Source: Methylobacterium sp. NMS14P (GTDB taxonomy: Bacteria > Pseudomonadota > Alphaproteobacteria > Rhizobiales > Beijerinckiaceae). From it: a stretch of DNA of 64,000 nucleotides. Shown one piece after another: positions 26,332 to 35,391 of this stretch (positions are counted from its first letter, which is position 1; every line of letters starts with the position of its first letter). Position numbers and translations under genes: made by a program. The notes beneath the pieces were generated by a model. The model was given only the letters and a program-made list of their open reading frames with translations, had not been told where the DNA came from and did no database searches. The DNA lies in contig NZ_CP087107.1 in the NCBI RefSeq assembly GCF_028583545.1, positions 456,501-520,500 on the forward strand, written 5' to 3'.

Positions 26332-26678
26332 GTGAGCTTCTCCGGGTCCGTACGCGTCGATCGACTGTTCTCCTCGACCGAGAGCACCCGCGCGGCGGGT
26401 GCCCTGGTCACCTTCGAGCCGGGCGCTCGCACGGCCTGGCACACGCACCCGCTCGACCAGTCCCTGATTGTCACCGCCGGCGTCGGCTGGGTTCAGGAAC
26501 GCGGCGGCCAGAAGCGGGAGATCCGTCCCGGCGAGTGGTGTGGATCCCGCCGAGCGTCGAGCACTGGCACAACGCGACCGCGACCGACGGCATGAGCCAC
26601 ATCGCCATCCAGGAGGCCGTCGATGGCAAGGTGGTCGATTGGCTCGAACGGGTCGAGTACGGGCAGTACCGGGACTGA
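26332..26678 (+). pseudogene. Cupin-domain gene with a frameshift
   Basis: The first frame (26332-about 26540) encodes [28 protein letters not shown] and EIRPGEW; after one missing base near 26538-26542 the protein continues in another frame as [19 protein letters not shown] and [18 protein letters not shown] before a stop at 26676. Together they give a complete single-domain cupin with both metal-binding motifs (H-T-H and H-W-H), of the type annotated as cupin or (R)-mandelonitrile lyase-like. The expected junction is G-D-V-V-W-I-P. Either a recent inactivating mutation or a sequencing error. Confidence 0.8.
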
Positions 26679-26787
26679 TGCCTGTCCAGCCTCAGCCGGT
26701 CGGGCAGACCAGTTACCCGGCCAGCTCGATCTCGCCGTCAACGCGCCGTGGCGAGTTCAGGCACGAGGTGGTTGATCACGCTGCAGT

Positions 26788-27504
26788 TCACCGGCGTCCA
26801 GACGTCCGATGTCTCCCGGCAGGCGAACCCGGCGCTCGGCCGTCCGCACCTGACACTCCGCTCATGCTCGCGCTGTTCGAACGGTCTGCCGCGGCGCCAT
26901 CCAGTCCCCGAACGAGCAAGCTCAACGCCAGAAGGACGAGAAGAACGCCGGCGGCCTTGTTCATCTGGTTTAGAACCTGGCTGGTCACACAGCGCCGGAA
27001 CAGGGACACTGCGGTGTTGAGCACCACCCACCAGCCGAACGAGCCGAAGAAGACGCCAGCCGCCAGAACCGGGAATGGTGCGGTCCCGCGCTCGAGGAAT
27101 GCCGGCATCGCGGCCAGGAACAGCACGGGGGTGACTGGATTCGCCACGGCCAGCACGACCGCACTTCCGTAGCTCACCGCCAGGGTGTCGCGGCACTCAC
27201 TGCGCTCATGCAGCACCGAGACGCTGATAAGCACCCGGACCGCGAGGGCGAGTAGCACTGCCCCTGAGATCAGGGAGAGCACGGCTCCGTTCGACCACAC
27301 CTCCGCTAGGTCCGCGCCCCAGCGCATTATGAGACTTCCGTATGTCAGATGCACGGTGGCGACACCGAGCCCGGTAGCGAGGCCGGTAGATAAGCCCCCT
27401 GACAGTGTTCGCTGAACGCAGAGTAAGCTCGTCGGCCCGATCGGCGCGGCGATGGACAGACCAAGACTCGCGCCGGTGAGCAGAGCCGTGGCGATGACGT
27501 TCAT
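26788..27504 (-). CDS. LysE family translocator (amino-acid exporter)
   Basis: A 238-residue inner-membrane protein with about six transmembrane segments. The family signature lies in helix 1 (LGLSIAAPIGPTSLLCVQRTL) and NPVTPVLFLAAMPAF near residue 120. LysE/RhtB proteins export amino acids or related amines. The C-terminal 35 residues are polar and may be disordered. A small exported protein gene follows 17 bases to the right on the same strand, upstream in transcription. Confidence 0.85.
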   Translation of the reverse strand: MNVIATALLTGASLGLSIAAPIGPTSLLCVQRTLSGGLSTGLATGLGVATVHLTYGSLIMRWGADLAEVWSNGAVLSLISGAVLLALAVRVLISVSVLHERSECRDTLAVSYGSAVVLAVANPVTPVLFLAAMPAFLERGTAPFPVLAAGVFFGSFGWWVVLNTAVSLFRRCVTSQVLNQMNKAAGVLLVLLALSLLVRGLDGAAADRSNSASMSGVSGADGRAPGSPAGRHRTSGRR

Positions 27505-27520
27505 GACACCGAGACTTCAC

Positions 27521-27724
27521 CTAGTCGTCTTCCGCGCGTTCGAGGGGCGAGGCAGCCGCCCGGGACCCCGCCGCCGCCTTGTCGGTGCCCGGGCACCCAA
27601 TGTGATCGCGCTCCACGGCCGAAGAAGCTTGGGCACACGCGATGTCCGGCATGTCGTTCAGCTCGTCGGCCCGGGCACCCGTGCAGAACAAGACGACCAC
27701 GACGGTGGTGACGATTGTTTTCAT
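27521..27724 (-). CDS. Small exported protein
   Basis: A 67-residue protein with a signal peptide, MKTIVTTVVVVLFCTGARA, and a short mature part containing two cysteines (DIACAQASSAVERDHIGC). The ATG at 27724 is preceded by an excellent GGGAGGAA ribosome site. It is transcribed just ahead of the LysE exporter. Function unknown. Confidence 0.65.
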   Translation of the reverse strand: MKTIVTTVVVVLFCTGARADELNDMPDIACAQASSAVERDHIGCPGTDKAAAGSRAAASPLERAEDD

Positions 27725-28059
27725 GGCTGTTCCTCCCTTGCGTTGACACACTAGGGATAGCTGGAACCCTATCATCCTCTGTTCGGCGGATGGCGCCGCC
27801 GGCGCTGCGCCAAGCTCGCCGCCTGCGTCCCAGCCGAGCGAGAAAGCACAGTGGCTCCAAGTGTTTACGCCGCGGCGCCGTTGATCCGGGAGGCTCTGTC
27901 GTCGCCGCGTCTCCGGGGCTCTAGAACGGTGAATCCGTCGGAAACGCCCCCGGCGCGCCGTCCCTCGCAGACGGCATCATCTGTTTGAAGGATGCAGGTG
28001 TCGGTTTTGGACTGATATTGGTCTTATCGCGGTCAGAAAAATCGTCGCGGGACGTGCCA
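27725..28059. other. Divergent intergenic region
   Basis: 335 bases between the small exported protein gene and a LuxR-type regulator gene; promoters for both are expected here. Nothing else recognised. Confidence 0.4.
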
Positions 28060-29151
28060 ATGCGGGAAGCGCTTATCGACCGGATTTACGAGGCTGCGGG
28101 CACGCCGGAACTCTGGCCTGACGTCCTCCAGTCAATCGGCGATATGGCAAACTCGGACGGCGCTGTGCTTACGGTGCTGCCCCCCGCTGGGATGTCCCGC
28201 TGGATTGCCTCATCGGCCCTGGCGCAGCGCCTCAGTCTTCATAGCGGCCCGACCGCCGGACGCAGCAGCGGTCGCATGGCGCCATGGCGCACCGACGCCC
28301 ATACGGGTTTCGTGCGCGACGTCGACCTCGTGCCGGCCTCCTACGAGGGCTGGACCCGCGAAGGCGACAGGCCGTTCTGGCAGGTGGGCACAACGATCCC
28401 CCTCTCGACAGGCGACATCGCGATCGTCACCGCCGAACGGCGGGCTCAAACCGGCCCCCATGAGGCCTCCGTCCTACCCGGACTCGACGCCTTGCGGCCC
28501 CACCTCGTGCGTGCTTGCCAACTCAGCGCCCAGTTCAGCTGCGAGCGCGGCCGCGTCACGACCACGACGCTCAGCCAGATCGGGCTCCCCGCCGCCGTTC
28601 TGTCGGCTTCGGGTCGGGTGCTGACCATGAATGCCCGTCTGCAGGAGCGGGAGGAGATCCTGCCCGCGGGCCAGCACGGCGGCCAGTTATTCAAGAGCCT
28701 GATCAACAGCAAGCTGTTGCAGGACGCGATCGGCAACGTCGTTGGCGGCCGGTGCGCGGCGCAGACAATGCCGGTGCGCAGCTATTCTGATCACCGTCCT
28801 CAGATCGCTCATATCATGCGCCTGAAGCAGCGCCCCGGCGACGTCTTCGGTGCCTCGGCGGTGCTCCTCGTTCTCGTGCATGTCGGCGCGCGGGCAGTTC
28901 CAGACGACGGCCTGCTGAACATGCTGTTCGACCTGACCCCGGCGGAGGCGCGGTTGCTCCAGGCGCTCGCCGGAGGCTTACGTCTGCAGAGCTACGCCGA
29001 GAGCGTTGGCGTCCAGACAAGCACCGTCCGCACCCAACTCAACTCGATCTTCAACAAGACCGGGACGAAGCGGCAGGCCGAATTGCTGAGTATCGTCACG
29101 TCGCTCGCGCTCTTCAGTGGGCAGACGACGAAGTGCCTCGGTGCGGCGTGA
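28060..29151 (+). CDS. LuxR-type helix-turn-helix regulator
   Basis: A 363-residue protein. The first 230 residues (MREALIDRIYEAAGTPELWPDVLQ...) have no named sensor but resemble the N-terminus of alphaproteobacterial LuxR-type proteins with a PAS-like core. The last 65 residues contain the LuxR DNA-binding helices: FDLTPAEARLLQALAGG, YAESVGVQTSTVRTQLNSIFNKTGTKRQAEL. A TTG at 27985 would add 25 residues. It ends one base before the converging PfkB gene. Confidence 0.8.
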   Translation: MREALIDRIYEAAGTPELWPDVLQSIGDMANSDGAVLTVLPPAGMSRWIASSALAQRLSLHSGPTAGRSSGRMAPWRTDAHTGFVRDVDLVPASYEGWTREGDRPFWQVGTTIPLSTGDIAIVTAERRAQTGPHEASVLPGLDALRPHLVRACQLSAQFSCERGRVTTTTLSQIGLPAAVLSASGRVLTMNARLQEREEILPAGQHGGQLFKSLINSKLLQDAIGNVVGGRCAAQTMPVRSYSDHRPQIAHIMRLKQRPGDVFGASAVLLVLVHVGARAVPDDGLLNMLFDLTPAEARLLQALAGGLRLQSYAESVGVQTSTVRTQLNSIFNKTGTKRQAELLSIVTSLALFSGQTTKCLGAA

Positions 29152-29152
29152 G

Positions 29153-30082
29153 TCACATTTCGACGTCGTTGAGGAAGGCGGCCAACACCTGCGCGGTTGG
29201 AAAGGCTTCGAAGGCCCCGAACTGGCAGGCCGTCAGCGCACCGCAGGCCGCAGCCTGCCGCAGGGTCGCGTCGAGGGGCTCTCCTGCGAGTAGGCCCGCG
29301 ATCAGCCCGGCCGTGAAAGCGTCCCCTGCGCCGACCGTATCGACCGCCGTGACCACGAAGGCCGGCTGGCGTAGGGGGGGCAGTCCAGCCCGGAACGCCA
29401 TCGCGCCACGCTCTCCCAGGGTCACCACCAGCAGTTTGAGGCCGCCGGAGAGCAGGGCGGCAATGGCCGGCGTCGCGGCCGTGGCGTCAGAGATGGCGTC
29501 GGGGGCTCCGAGGCCGAGGCCGGCGGCCTCGACCGCATTGACGACAAGGATCGCGGTATCGGCCAGGATTGCCGGGTCGATGGGGCGCATCGGGGACGGA
29601 TTCAGCAGAGTGGGGATGCCCGACATCCGAGCGAGAGCGAAGGCCGCTCGGATGGAGACGTCCGGCGATTCGAACGTCGCCGCCACGAGGTCCGCTCGCC
29701 CGAGACGGGCGGCGACGGCTCGGACGTCCTCCGCACCGAGGGCGAGGTTGGCCCCGAGGCAGACCGCTAGACAGTTCTCGCCGGCGGAGTCGACGAACGC
29801 GACGCCGGCGCCCGTCGAGCCGGCATGCGGCACCAGCATATCCTCGGAGAATCCGACCTGCGCGAAGGTGGCGCGGACCATGGGGGAGAACACGTCCGTG
29901 CCGACGGCGAAAAGTCCGTCCACCGTGATGCCGAGCTGGTGCGTAGCGAGCGCGAGGTTGAAGCCCTTGCCGCCAGGTTCGGCCAGGAAGGCCAAGCCAT
30001 CGAGGGACTCGCCCGCCTGCGGCAGCCGCGCGACCTTGACCGAGCAGGCAATCACAAAGCTTCCAATGACGAAGAGGCGCAT
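29153..30082 (-). CDS. PfkB family carbohydrate kinase (ribokinase-like)
   Basis: A 309-residue sugar or nucleoside kinase. GGKGFNLALATHQLG near residue 38 is the first PfkB signature and DTVGAGDAFTAGLIAG near 250 the second, with the catalytic Asp in GAGDAF. It would phosphorylate a sugar using ATP in the cytoplasm. The gene is divergent from a GntR-type regulator, which probably senses its substrate or product. No transporter is adjacent, so the sugar cannot be named. Confidence 0.88.
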   Translation of the reverse strand: MRLFVIGSFVIACSVKVARLPQAGESLDGLAFLAEPGGKGFNLALATHQLGITVDGLFAVGTDVFSPMVRATFAQVGFSEDMLVPHAGSTGAGVAFVDSAGENCLAVCLGANLALGAEDVRAVAARLGRADLVAATFESPDVSIRAAFALARMSGIPTLLNPSPMRPIDPAILADTAILVVNAVEAAGLGLGAPDAISDATAATPAIAALLSGGLKLLVVTLGERGAMAFRAGLPPLRQPAFVVTAVDTVGAGDAFTAGLIAGLLAGEPLDATLRQAAACGALTACQFGAFEAFPTAQVLAAFLNDVEM

Positions 30083-30098
30083 GGAGCGCTCCGAACCT

Positions 30099-30119
30099 GT
30101 ACAATGTAAGCATCTGTAC
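30099..30119. promoter_or_regulatory. Candidate GntR operator between pfkB-type and GntR genes
   Basis: GTACA at 30099-30103 and TGTAC at 30115-30119 form an inverted repeat with 11 bases between, in the 53-base region shared by the two divergent genes. HutC/FarR-type GntR proteins often bind sites with outer TGTA/TACA-like halves. Confidence 0.4.
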
Positions 30120-30135
30120 CGGAGGTCGATCGGAC

Positions 30136-30945
30136 GTGCGCCCCAAAAATCGGACGATAAAGGGTGTGGTTGAGGCGGACCTCGTGGAAGGCGAGCGTCC
30201 CTCGGTGCTCTCTCTCCTCCGCCTGCGCGCCGACACGGCGATGCCGCTGTACCGGCAGATCGAGGGCCAGCTACGCGAACTCATCCTGTCGGGCTCGCTG
30301 CCACCGGGCGTCACTTTGCCGGCCGAGCGCCAACTCGCCGACGGCCTCGGAGTCAGCCGCGTCACGGTCCAACGCGCCTATGCTGAGCTCAGCGACAACG
30401 AGCTGCTCGTACCGCGCGGGCGCTACGGCTTCCTCGTGCGCCGTCCCCCCGAGCCCGTGCGCCCGGGTATGGACCGGCTGAAGGGCTTCACGGAGGAGAT
30501 GCGGGAGCTGGGGAAGATCCCATCCTCGCGCATCCTCGATCGGGCGGTCACCGAGGACCGCTCGATCGCATCGATCTTCGGCCTGCCCTCGACGGCCCCG
30601 TTCCTGCGTCTGACGCGTGTTCGCTCCGGCGACGGTGTGCCGATGTCGCGCGAGGTCGCCTGGTACAACATCCGCGCCGTGCCCGCCCTCGAGACCGGCG
30701 ACCTCTCCGGTTCCGTCTACGCCTTCCTGAACGAGCACCCGGGCGGCCGTCTTGTGCGCTGCGAGCAGACGGTGGAGGCGACCATGCCGACGGCGGACGA
30801 GTGCGAGACCTTTGCCTTCGAGCAGCCCCTCCCGTGCCTGCTGATCAAGCGCCACAGCTACAACCAGGACTCGGTGATGATCGAGTACGTGGAAGGCCTG
30901 TTCCGAGGCGATGCCTATCGCTATCGGCTCAATCTGCGGGCGTAG
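30136..30945 (+). CDS. GntR family regulator with UTRA ligand domain
   Basis: A 269-residue regulator. Residues about 35-105 are the winged helix (MPLYRQIEGQLRELILSG, LPAERQLADGLGVSRVTVQRAYAEL), and residues about 125-265 the UTRA effector domain of the HutC subfamily (FLRLTRVRSGDGVPMSREVAWYN, YVEGLFRGDAYRYRL). It most likely represses the divergent sugar kinase gene and itself until an effector, perhaps a sugar phosphate, binds. Confidence 0.88.
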   Translation: MRPKNRTIKGVVEADLVEGERPSVLSLLRLRADTAMPLYRQIEGQLRELILSGSLPPGVTLPAERQLADGLGVSRVTVQRAYAELSDNELLVPRGRYGFLVRRPPEPVRPGMDRLKGFTEEMRELGKIPSSRILDRAVTEDRSIASIFGLPSTAPFLRLTRVRSGDGVPMSREVAWYNIRAVPALETGDLSGSVYAFLNEHPGGRLVRCEQTVEATMPTADECETFAFEQPLPCLLIKRHSYNQDSVMIEYVEGLFRGDAYRYRLNLRA

Positions 30946-31220
30946 TATCCCTGACTCACCGGACTGGTCCAAGCTGAGCGCGAGTTTTCGGGCGCCCTGA
31001 ACCCTCTAGGAGCGTGGATGGCTCGCGCGTTGCAAGTGGCGAATCGAGCTTCTGACGCGTTGGCCGTGTGCAGTCTTGTGTCCGGCCTGTTGATACAGTC
31101 GTTCACGTTGAGTGCCGGCCCTGATGATATCCGCGAACTGGGTTCCCACTCTGCTTTGCGGGCTATGACGCCCTGGACGTTCGGCGGGATGTCCCAGCTC
31201 CCGGTCTGTCCGGTTCGCCA

Positions 31221-31797
31221 TCAACTCTCATCGTCCTCGCAACGTGAAAAAGTCTCCTCTGCGCGCTGTCGGGCGGCCGTAGCCGCTGGTGCGCGGTAGG
31301 CGCCGCCGCGGGTCATGATCGCCCAGGCGACCCGCGCCGTGCGATCGGCCGCCGCGACAGTCACCGCGCGCACCGGCTCGCGCTGCAGCAGCGCCGGCAG
31401 CCGCGGGTCGACCGAGGTCAGCATTGCCTTCGCGCCGGATCAGGGAGGTCATGCCGACTACGAGCAGGCGGCGCAGGGAGCGGTCGCCCATGCGCGAGAT
31501 CCGACCCAGTCGCTCCTTGCCGCCGCTGCAGTTCTGCAGAGGTGTCAGGCCCGGCAGGGCCGCGAACTGCCGACCGGAGCGGAAGCGCTCGGGCTCGCTC
31601 ACCGAGGCGGCCAGCGCCGTCGCCGAGACGATGCCGACACCGGGGATCGTCGCCAAGCATCGCGGCAGCTTGGCGAAGAACGGCACGACCTGCGCCCGCC
31701 TCGAGGCTCTGCGAGCGACGACATTCCCAACTGCATCGACGGCATGAACTCGGAAGACGCTCTTGGCCAGATCGATGCCGGCGGTAGTGATCTCCAT
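31221..31797 (-). pseudogene. IS110-family transposase, internally deleted and frameshifted
   Basis: The frame starts MEITTAGIDLAKSVFRVHAVD, the IS110 N-terminus with the first catalytic Asp. After VVPFFAKLP it jumps directly to RCLATIPGVGIVSATALA, the start of the C-terminal transposase-20 domain, so roughly 150-200 residues including most of the DEDD core are gone. Near 31420 the frame shifts, and the C-terminus (RTARVAWAIMTRGGAYRAP) lies in another frame. It cannot be active. Confidence 0.8.
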
Positions 31798-32051
31798 GGG
31801 AGTGGCTCCTGCATCTGCATGGCCGCTTCTTCGACAGCGACCACATCTCGGCACTCAGATGCCCTCAGTTGGAGCGGGAGCCATCCACCCCATCTGCTTC
31901 GGTTCAGGAGGCTGTCAGCCCGTTCTACGAGGGAGACGCCCCCTTCGTACAAGCCGGACTGTGGCGGTCCCACTGGTCCGCCCGGGCCTCGTGAAAGGTT
32001 GAGTTGCCTTACGCTCGATTAAACCTTCTTGTTGTACCGCAGGACAGCCTC

Positions 32052-33584
32052 ATGGCGTCAACGAGGTCGATTGTGCTGCAGGGGAACACGTCGAACGCGC
32101 AGCGCGAGGCGCTTCGCCAACAGGCGCTGACCGAGATTGCTCTCCTCGACACGCCGCCAGAGCGAGAGTTCGACGCGCTCGCCCAGCTCGCACAGCGCAT
32201 GCTCGGTACAGGCATGTCGTCGATCACTCTGATCGACCCGGAACGCCAGTGGTTCAAGGCGCGGTGCGGCCCTTTGGCAGCCGAGACTCCGCGTGCGCAG
32301 GCCTTTTGCCCCGTCGTGTTCGAGACCGAAGAGCCGCTCACCGTGGCGGACGCGAGACTCGACCCCCGGTTCGCCGCGAGTCCTTTTGTCACGAGCGCTC
32401 CGAAGATCCGCTACTACGCCGGTGTGCCAGTTCGCGTCCGGCGCTCCGATGGCGACGCGATCACGATCGGTACGCTCTGCGTCCTCGACGAGCAGCCCCG
32501 CGAGCCGACGTCTACCGACCTCGAGGTGCTCGCCGAGTTGGCCTGCATCGCGGAGGCCCTGATCGAGGCTCGTGCCGTGGCCCTACGCGCTGCTGAAGCG
32601 GCCGAGGAGCGCCGTCTGGCCGTGGACGGCTTGGAGCGCGAACGCCGGCAGTTCAAGCAGGCGGAGCGCATGGCCGACATGGGATCGTACCGCTACGATA
32701 TCGAGAAGCAGACAACCTCATGGTCGGACGGCGTGTTCGCCATTCATGAACTGCCGGTCAGCAGCGGTGTGCCGACTGGCGAGATCATGAACTTCTTTCC
32801 GGAGACCGATCGTGCCCTGTTCCGCGCGGCCGTCGGGCGCGTGCTGGATACGGGCGAGCCGTTCGAGATGGACGCCGACTTCGTGACAGCCAAGGGCAAT
32901 GCCCGTCGCGTGCGATGCTCCTGCGAGATCGAGCTGGTCAAAGGCAGGCCCGTCGCCCTCATCGGCCTGATCCAGGATATCACCGAGCGGCACGGCTTAG
33001 AGAAGCGTCTCCGCCATCAGGCCCGCACCGATGACCTGACACAACTGGCCAATAGGGCCGAGTTTCATCGTGTCCTCGACGGACGGCTGCGTGAGGCGCG
33101 CTCTTCGGACGTCGACGTGGCTGTCCTCGTGATCGACCTCGACGGCTTCAAGAGCGTGAACGATCGCCTCGGGCATGCTACCGGCGACGACGTTCTGCGC
33201 CGCGTGGCCGAGCGGTTGCGTGCACCTTGCTACGCCGGCTGCTTTCCGGCGCGGCTGGGTGGCGACGAGTTCGCGATCCTGGCACCTGCCGCGTGCGACA
33301 GGGCGCACCTGACTGCGATGGTGCAGCGTCTCTTGCACGACCTCGAGATCGTCGTGGACGGCCAGGGTCAGATCGCGCGGGTGACGGGAACGATCGGCCT
33401 CGCGTGGTCGCGAGAGGCTGGACAAGATCGAGACTTGCTCCTGCGCCACGCTGATGCGGCACTCTACGCCGCGAAGCGTAGGCAGAAGGGAACGGCTCAA
33501 GCCTACTCGACCGATCCGGATCAGCGTGCCGCGCAGATTCACGGCGCGTCCGCTCTCGAGCTGGCCCCCAACCGACGCCTATGA
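32052..33584 (+). CDS. GAF-PAS-GGDEF sensor protein (diguanylate cyclase)
   Basis: A 510-residue soluble protein. Residues about 25-170 are a GAF domain (ITLIDPERQWFKA, FCPVVFETEEPLTVADARLDPRF), about 205-325 a PAS domain (WSDGVFAIHELP ... GLIQDITERHGLEK), and about 335-495 a GGDEF domain with intact LGGDEFAIL at about 402-410. It should make cyclic di-GMP. No R-x-x-D inhibitory site is seen just before GGDEF, so product inhibition may be absent. There is no EAL domain. The ATG at 32052 has AGGAC upstream; a TTG at 32004 is less likely. Confidence 0.88.
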   Translation: MASTRSIVLQGNTSNAQREALRQQALTEIALLDTPPEREFDALAQLAQRMLGTGMSSITLIDPERQWFKARCGPLAAETPRAQAFCPVVFETEEPLTVADARLDPRFAASPFVTSAPKIRYYAGVPVRVRRSDGDAITIGTLCVLDEQPREPTSTDLEVLAELACIAEALIEARAVALRAAEAAEERRLAVDGLERERRQFKQAERMADMGSYRYDIEKQTTSWSDGVFAIHELPVSSGVPTGEIMNFFPETDRALFRAAVGRVLDTGEPFEMDADFVTAKGNARRVRCSCEIELVKGRPVALIGLIQDITERHGLEKRLRHQARTDDLTQLANRAEFHRVLDGRLREARSSDVDVAVLVIDLDGFKSVNDRLGHATGDDVLRRVAERLRAPCYAGCFPARLGGDEFAILAPAACDRAHLTAMVQRLLHDLEIVVDGQGQIARVTGTIGLAWSREAGQDRDLLLRHADAALYAAKRRQKGTAQAYSTDPDQRAAQIHGASALELAPNRRL

Positions 33585-33608
33585 CTTCGGTGGGTCGGTG
33601 TCGGACTG

Positions 33609-33665
33609 GCCGCTCGGGGTGGATCTTAGCCGACCCGCTTTCGGGCAGCGACGCGTGGAATGGGC
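33609..33665. repeat. Dispersed intergenic repeat, type A
   Basis: The stretch around CCGCTTTCGGGCAGCGAC and GCGTGGAATGGGC matches, with substitutions, the stretches at 43179-43240 and 47430-47490. It lies between the GGDEF gene and the HxlR gene. Confidence 0.5.
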
Positions 33666-33756
33666 AAGGTTCCCGTGCTCGCTTCCAACCCTTCGCAAGA
33701 GCTCAGAATGTCCGGCCACATGCTTCCCGGCCGAGCACGCTTGACGAGCCTATGAG

Positions 33757-34194
33757 CTATAACATCTCCTTTGGTGCAGCCTGGTGCTCCAAACCTTGAG
33801 CTTTGTCGAAGGACCGACGGGCGTCGACGATCAAGGGCCAATGCTCCCGTATCCAACCTGTAAAGCCTTCCAAAGCCGGTAGCAGGCTCGTGCCCATGGG
33901 CGTCAGTTCATACTCGACGCGCGGCGGGACCTCGGGGAAGTAGTGCCGCACGAGAAGGCCGTCTCTTTCCATGTTCCGGAGGGTCACGGTCAGCATGCGC
34001 TGCGTGATGCCCTCGATGCCATTCTTGATGGCCGAGAAGCGCAGCCGATGGCCGGGAACGATGCTCAGCAGCAACAGCGTCAGGATCGTCCACTTGTCAC
34101 CCATCCGAGACAGTACGTCGTGCGGTGCGCAGGGTTTCAGTCGTGGACCTTGCTCTGTCTCCTCATAGTCGCGGCCGTACAGCGTCTTGGCCAT
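33757..34194 (-). CDS. HxlR family transcriptional regulator
   Basis: A 145-residue winged-helix protein. The family core is DVLSRMGDKWTILTLLLLS, LRFSAIKNGIEGITQRMLTVTLRNMERDGLL and PPRVEYELTPMGTSLLPAL. HxlR proteins such as YodB and HypR react to electrophiles or quinones. The ATG at 34194 has GGAGGG six bases upstream, so the 50 extra open residues are rejected. It is divergent from a glutathione transferase gene, which is its likely target, and is a relative of the HxlR gene near 47.7 kb. Confidence 0.85.
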   Translation of the reverse strand: MAKTLYGRDYEETEQGPRLKPCAPHDVLSRMGDKWTILTLLLLSIVPGHRLRFSAIKNGIEGITQRMLTVTLRNMERDGLLVRHYFPEVPPRVEYELTPMGTSLLPALEGFTGWIREHWPLIVDARRSFDKAQGLEHQAAPKEML

Positions 34195-34294
34195 GGGTAC
34201 CCTCCGTGTGCCTGACGCACACCTGCGTGCCGTCTTTCGCGAAAACCTTAGCGGTATACATGGGTAACCATTGCGCTGCGAGATGGTCGGAAGA

Positions 34295-34906
34295 ATGCTG
34301 CTGTACCAGTTCCGAAAGGGCACGAACCCGCGCCGGGTCATCATCTACTTGGCGGAGAAGGGGATCGATGTCCCGCGCTACGAGCTCGATTACGAGAATG
34401 ACGAGCATCGCTCGCCGAGTTACCTGAACGTCAATCCATCCGGCCGGGCGCCGACCCTGGTGACCGACAGCGGCCTTGCGATCACGGACTCCGCTGCCAT
34501 CGTCGAGTACCTGGAAGAGTGCCACCCGGACAGGCCGATGATTGGCACGGACCGAGCGTCGCGCGCGCGGGTCCGCTCTCTGGAGCGGCTCGGAAGCGAC
34601 TTGGTCGCCCGTGGCCAGCTCTGGCTCTGGAACCGGACGGCCGCGTTTCCCGCGAAGGAGCCGAACCCCTCAAATGAGACCGCCGATCGGGCGCATCGCT
34701 ACGTGTCGGAGCTGCTCGACGTTCTGGAGCGAGAGATCGAAGAGAACCAATTCCTGGCCGGAGACCGACCAACCGTGGCGGACTGCACCGCCTTCACGAT
34801 CTTCCAGACAGCGCGCGAACGGTTCGACCTTCCTTTCGGTCAAGGGCATCCGCGACTGGACGCCTGGTATAAGCGCTTCCGGGCCCGGCCGAGCGCGGAT
34901 TACTGA
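34295..34906 (+). CDS. Glutathione S-transferase family protein
   Basis: A 203-residue protein with a thioredoxin-like N-terminal domain (LLYQFRKGTNPRRVIIYLAEKG, NPSGRAPTLVTDSG, ITDSAAIVEYLEE, residues 1-75) and a helical C-terminal domain with LAGDRPTVADCTAF near 155. It would conjugate or reduce electrophiles using glutathione. The start could also be 34283. It is divergent from the HxlR regulator and followed by a DUF2798-type membrane protein gene 12 bases downstream, so the two form an operon. Confidence 0.82.
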   Translation: MLLYQFRKGTNPRRVIIYLAEKGIDVPRYELDYENDEHRSPSYLNVNPSGRAPTLVTDSGLAITDSAAIVEYLEECHPDRPMIGTDRASRARVRSLERLGSDLVARGQLWLWNRTAAFPAKEPNPSNETADRAHRYVSELLDVLEREIEENQFLAGDRPTVADCTAFTIFQTARERFDLPFGQGHPRLDAWYKRFRARPSADY

Positions 34907-34918
34907 GTGGAAGCCGAC

Positions 34919-35206
34919 ATGCCGCGCTCCTTCAAGGCGAGCCGCCTGACCTTCTGCATGCTGGTCTTCGCTGCCGTCTATCCGATCGTGACCGGATTGG
35001 CCTACCTGACACAGGCCGCCGCCCGCGACTGGGAGATCTGGCAGCGACACCTAGTCGTCGTTCCAATCATCGTGTGCGCGATGGTGTTCGTCATCATCCC
35101 GAACATCCAACGCCTGCTCGCTCACCTGTCCGAGCCCGCAAACCCGCCTTGCGCGCGCAGTCGCGAGGAGAACCGGGGAGGAACAGACGGCGGAGACGGC
35201 CCATGA
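34919..35206 (+). CDS. DUF2798-type small membrane protein
   Basis: A 95-residue protein with two transmembrane segments, LTFCMLVFAAVYPIVTGLAYL (about 9-29) and HLVVVPIIVCAMVFVIIPNI (about 45-65), and a polar C-terminus. The arrangement fits the DUF2798 family. GGAAG lies six bases before the ATG at 34919; a GTG at 34907 is the alternative. Function unknown; probably co-expressed with the GST. Confidence 0.65.
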   Translation: MPRSFKASRLTFCMLVFAAVYPIVTGLAYLTQAAARDWEIWQRHLVVVPIIVCAMVFVIIPNIQRLLAHLSEPANPPCARSREENRGGTDGGDGP

Positions 35207-35341
35207 GGAAGACTGCATGGGCCGACTTCCCGTTTGGGGCAGAGATCCAGTTCATCCCGCGAGAGACGTGAGCAGCCGGAACTGCCTGTTGCAGCATATC
35301 CGTTACCGGGAAGCTCTTGTGTCATCGAAGGCGTCCGAGTT

Positions 35342-35391
35342 GGGTCGATAGGGGCCGTCCGCTTTTCCGGGCGACCTTCTCCGAAGCGGAC
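35342..35391. repeat. Dispersed intergenic repeat, type B
   Basis: The 50 bases run from GGGTCGATAGG through GGCCGTCCGCTTTTCC to CTCCGAAGCGGAC. Close copies lie at 44764-44814 and 48780-48830. The GTCCGCTT and AAGCGGAC ends are complementary, so it can fold. Confidence 0.6.

Noticed and set aside
31018..31299. Open frame with AGGAGC before the ATG
   Set aside because: It runs into the IS110 remnant on the other strand and matches no family; the ribosome site may be chance.
34206..34222. GTGTGC/GCACAC repeat before the first HxlR gene as an operator
   Set aside because: Only six bases and close to several overlapping GTGC words; too weak to list as a site.
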